Part shown: positions 62,758-64,000 of the stretch, one piece after another
Layout: each line of letters starts with the position of its first letter
Position numbering within the stretch: the first letter of the stretch is position 1
Assembly: GCF_006385185.1 (NCBI RefSeq)
Contig: NZ_VFIX01000001.1
Location: 62,001 to 126,000, forward strand
DNA length: 64,000 nt
From: Metamycoplasma equirhinis
Lineage (GTDB): Bacteria; Bacillota_I; Bacilli_A; Mycoplasmatales; Metamycoplasmataceae
Direction: 5' to 3'
Translations under genes and position numbers: made by a program
Notes under the pieces: generated by a model
Database searches by the model: none
Told to the model about the DNA's origin: nothing
The model's input: only the letters and a program-made list of their open reading frames with translations

Positions 62758-63869
62758 TTAGAAAATGTTAGAAGTAAATCACGGTAATATTCATATTGTT
62801 TTTGTCTTAAGTCTATTTCCGAAGGAAGTCCTATATTTAAATCCAAACAAATTTTTTCAAAATTATCTAAAACATACACTATTCTTTTTTGGATTTCAAT
62901 AGAAGGTATTTTTATTTCAAAATTCTCAATTATCTTTTTATCAATTGTTGGAACACCTGCAATTCGTTTTTTTGTAGCAAAATATTTTTCGTTTTTCGAT
63001 AAAACATAGTAAAGATACTTAGGTATTATTTCGTCATTTTTATCCAATCAAAAGCTACCGTCTGAACATCAAAATTCCTTATCTAAATATTTTACTCCGC
63101 CTACTCCTCCTGTATTTACAATTATGATTGTATCTTTTGGAGCATTTCATAAACTATATCTGCCAAGCGGAGTATCCTTACTGCCGTGATAAACTTCATA
63201 TTCAAATTTTTCCGACAATTGATCCTTCGTTAGTCTTGTTCCTCTATTTATGGAAATTAAATCACCCAATTTACTTTTTCTTATTGCCCCCCCCAGTTTT
63301 ATATCATTAAAGTTTAATAAGGTATTTCTATAGTATTCATATTGCTTTTGCCTTGCTGTAAGCTCAGCTGTAAGCTCAGCTGTAAGCTCAGCTGTAAGCT
63401 CGGTGAATTTATCTAAAATTTTAACTATTTCATTCTGAATTTCTATTGGTGGAACTGGAATTTTGATTTGCGAAAATTTAGAAATCCATAAACGCTTGTG
63501 CTCTGTTGTATCTATGCTTATGGTTTGAATATAATGATAACAATATCTTAAATTAACACCATCTTTAGGTTTCAAAATCTTCATTGCCGATGATTTAACT
63601 TTGAAATTAAAATCTACCCAATGATTACTTGCCGTAAAATCATCAAATATAATAACCGGATTATTCTCATCAGCTTTGTAAATATTTTCCACTTCATTTG
63701 TAAAACCTAAAATGAAGGTCTTCCCAGCGGTTAAAACTGGAGTCTTATATCTACTATCATATTTTGTAGATTTCACAATGTATTTTGATGGTTGCACATA
63801 ATCCAATAGATTTTCTAGCTTTTTTAACTGAATCTTTTCATTCTTTAACAATTTATTTATTTTACTCAT
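62721..63869 (-). CDS. hsdS: Type I restriction specificity subunit HsdS with two target-recognition domains
   Basis: 382 residues. HsdS binds the two halves of the DNA target. Module 1 (about residues 1-193) has FSQIKIPVPPIEIQNEIVKILDKF then a (T)AEL repeat block (four 12-bp units at about 157-172) and RQKQYEYYRNTLLNF. The G8 tract (63287-63294) then reads in frame as KLGGAI. Module 2 (about 194-382) has KLGDLISINRG, the second TRD and RQKQYEYYRDLLLTF, then the second G8 tract and a TAA. Trp codons are TGG in module 1 but TGA in module 2. ATG 63869 overlaps hsdM. As it stands it is a complete HsdS. Confidence 0.93.
62740..62747 (-). repeat. G8 homopolymer at the end of hsdS (phase-variation switch 2)
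   Basis: Eight C on the plus strand (G on minus) inside the sequence coding for LTGGG at the hsdS 3' end. At G8 the gene stops after 5 more codons. At G9 the frame would run on into the third module. G7 stops at once. Confidence 0.85.
63287..63294 (-). repeat. G8 homopolymer in mid-hsdS (phase-variation switch 1)
   Basis: Eight G on the minus strand between half-subunits 1 and 2, at the same place in the module as the second tract. G8 keeps the gene open. G7 gives a stop within two codons and G9 within five, leaving a half-subunit of about 195 residues. Confidence 0.85.
63355..63402 (-). repeat. Four tandem 12-bp units in hsdS (EcoR124-type linker repeat)
   Basis: GCTGTAAGCTCA is repeated at 63355, 63367 and 63379, with a fourth unit ending G at 63391-63402. 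It encodes ELTA x4 before RQKQYEYY. In EcoR124I and EcoR124II two or three copies of the TAEL repeat set the distance between the two half-sites, so unit number here should set spacer length in the recognition site. Confidence 0.9.
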
Positions 63870-64000
63870 TTTCTAGCTCTCTTACAATTTCGTTTATTGA
63901 TGCTCTAAGTGTATCTATTCTTGCTACAGTTTCTTCAATTTCTTTGTTTAAAACTTTTATATCAATTTTTTCTTTTGTGTCTTCTTTTTCAACATATGTT
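63862..64000 (-). CDS. hsdM: Type I restriction methyltransferase subunit HsdM (C-terminal end, truncated by window edge)
   Basis: The window ends inside the gene; 45 residues are seen (TYVEKEDTKEKIDIKVLN, then EIEETVARIDTLRASINEIVRELENE). This helical C-terminal tail is typical of HsdM, where it packs on HsdS. The stop overlaps the hsdS start by 8 bases, so translation is coupled. HsdM methylates adenine in the target; the catalytic part is outside the window. Confidence 0.85.
   Translation of the reverse strand, partial: TYVEKEDTKEKIDIKVLNKEIEETVARIDTLRASINEIVRELENE

Overview
ORGANISM. The window is from a mollicute, very probably a Mycoplasma-type organism close to the hominis group. Nearly every housekeeping gene can be read only with TGA as tryptophan. 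The DNA is extremely AT-rich, there are lipoproteins and membrane-anchored proteins of typical mycoplasma style, and the gene set is minimal. The dnaA-dnaN origin region lies near 39.5 kb. The species assignment is inference; no database search was possible.

LAYOUT. 1-5.0 kb: three surface proteins, rpsB-tsf and a lipoprotein. 5.0-13.9 kb (minus strand): rlmH and mnmG with the nusA-ylxR-infB-rbfA cluster, then a Tex-like factor and a TM2 protein. 13.9-19.6 kb (minus): proline iminopeptidase, a long SGNH/GDSL-type protein, a MATE transporter and a DnaQ-like exonuclease candidate. 19.9-22.7 kb: a membrane-anchored DUF885-type metallopeptidase. 22.7-27.7 kb (minus): gyrB with two choline-kinase-like genes, one of them a tandem two-domain protein. 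27.8-34.0 kb (minus): a frameshifted membrane gene, LemA, two membrane proteins and an RNase J homologue without its metal-binding motif. 34.2-36.5 kb: apt and pepF. 36.6-42.5 kb: yidC-rnpA-rpmH diverging from dnaA-dnaN-rlbA, then rpmB. 42.5-44.7 kb (minus): rsmA-tatD-mtnN.

DEFENCE REGION, 44.7-64 kb. (1) A complete type II-A CRISPR-Cas locus: cas9 and tracrRNA on the minus strand, diverging from cas1-cas2-csn2 and an array of nine intact repeats plus one hybrid repeat. (2) A foreign island of about 5.65 kb (about 51.12-56.77 kb) that uses only TGG for tryptophan. It carries the end of a relaxase-like gene, an AbrB-type regulator with its own promoter and operator, a frameshifted cytosine methyltransferase, an AAA+ ATPase paired with a subtilisin-like protease, and a broken ArdC-like element gene. 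Its left edge lies inside the last CRISPR repeat and its right edge inside an RNA methyltransferase gene, now decayed. (3) A type I restriction operon in the order hsdM-hsdS-prrC-hsdR, the order of the E. coli prr locus. The anticodon nuclease keeps the Arg-Glu-His triad. The specificity region is three target-recognition modules joined by two G8 tracts plus a 12-bp x4 repeat of the EcoR124 type, so it looks built to switch DNA specificity by strand slippage.

HOW IT FITS. The first 44 kb are translation, replication, membrane-biogenesis and surface genes in tight operons. The last 20 kb stack CRISPR, phase-variable restriction, a suicide tRNA nuclease that guards the restriction enzyme, and an imported ATPase-protease pair. 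The specificity locus and the island junction are the most novel parts.
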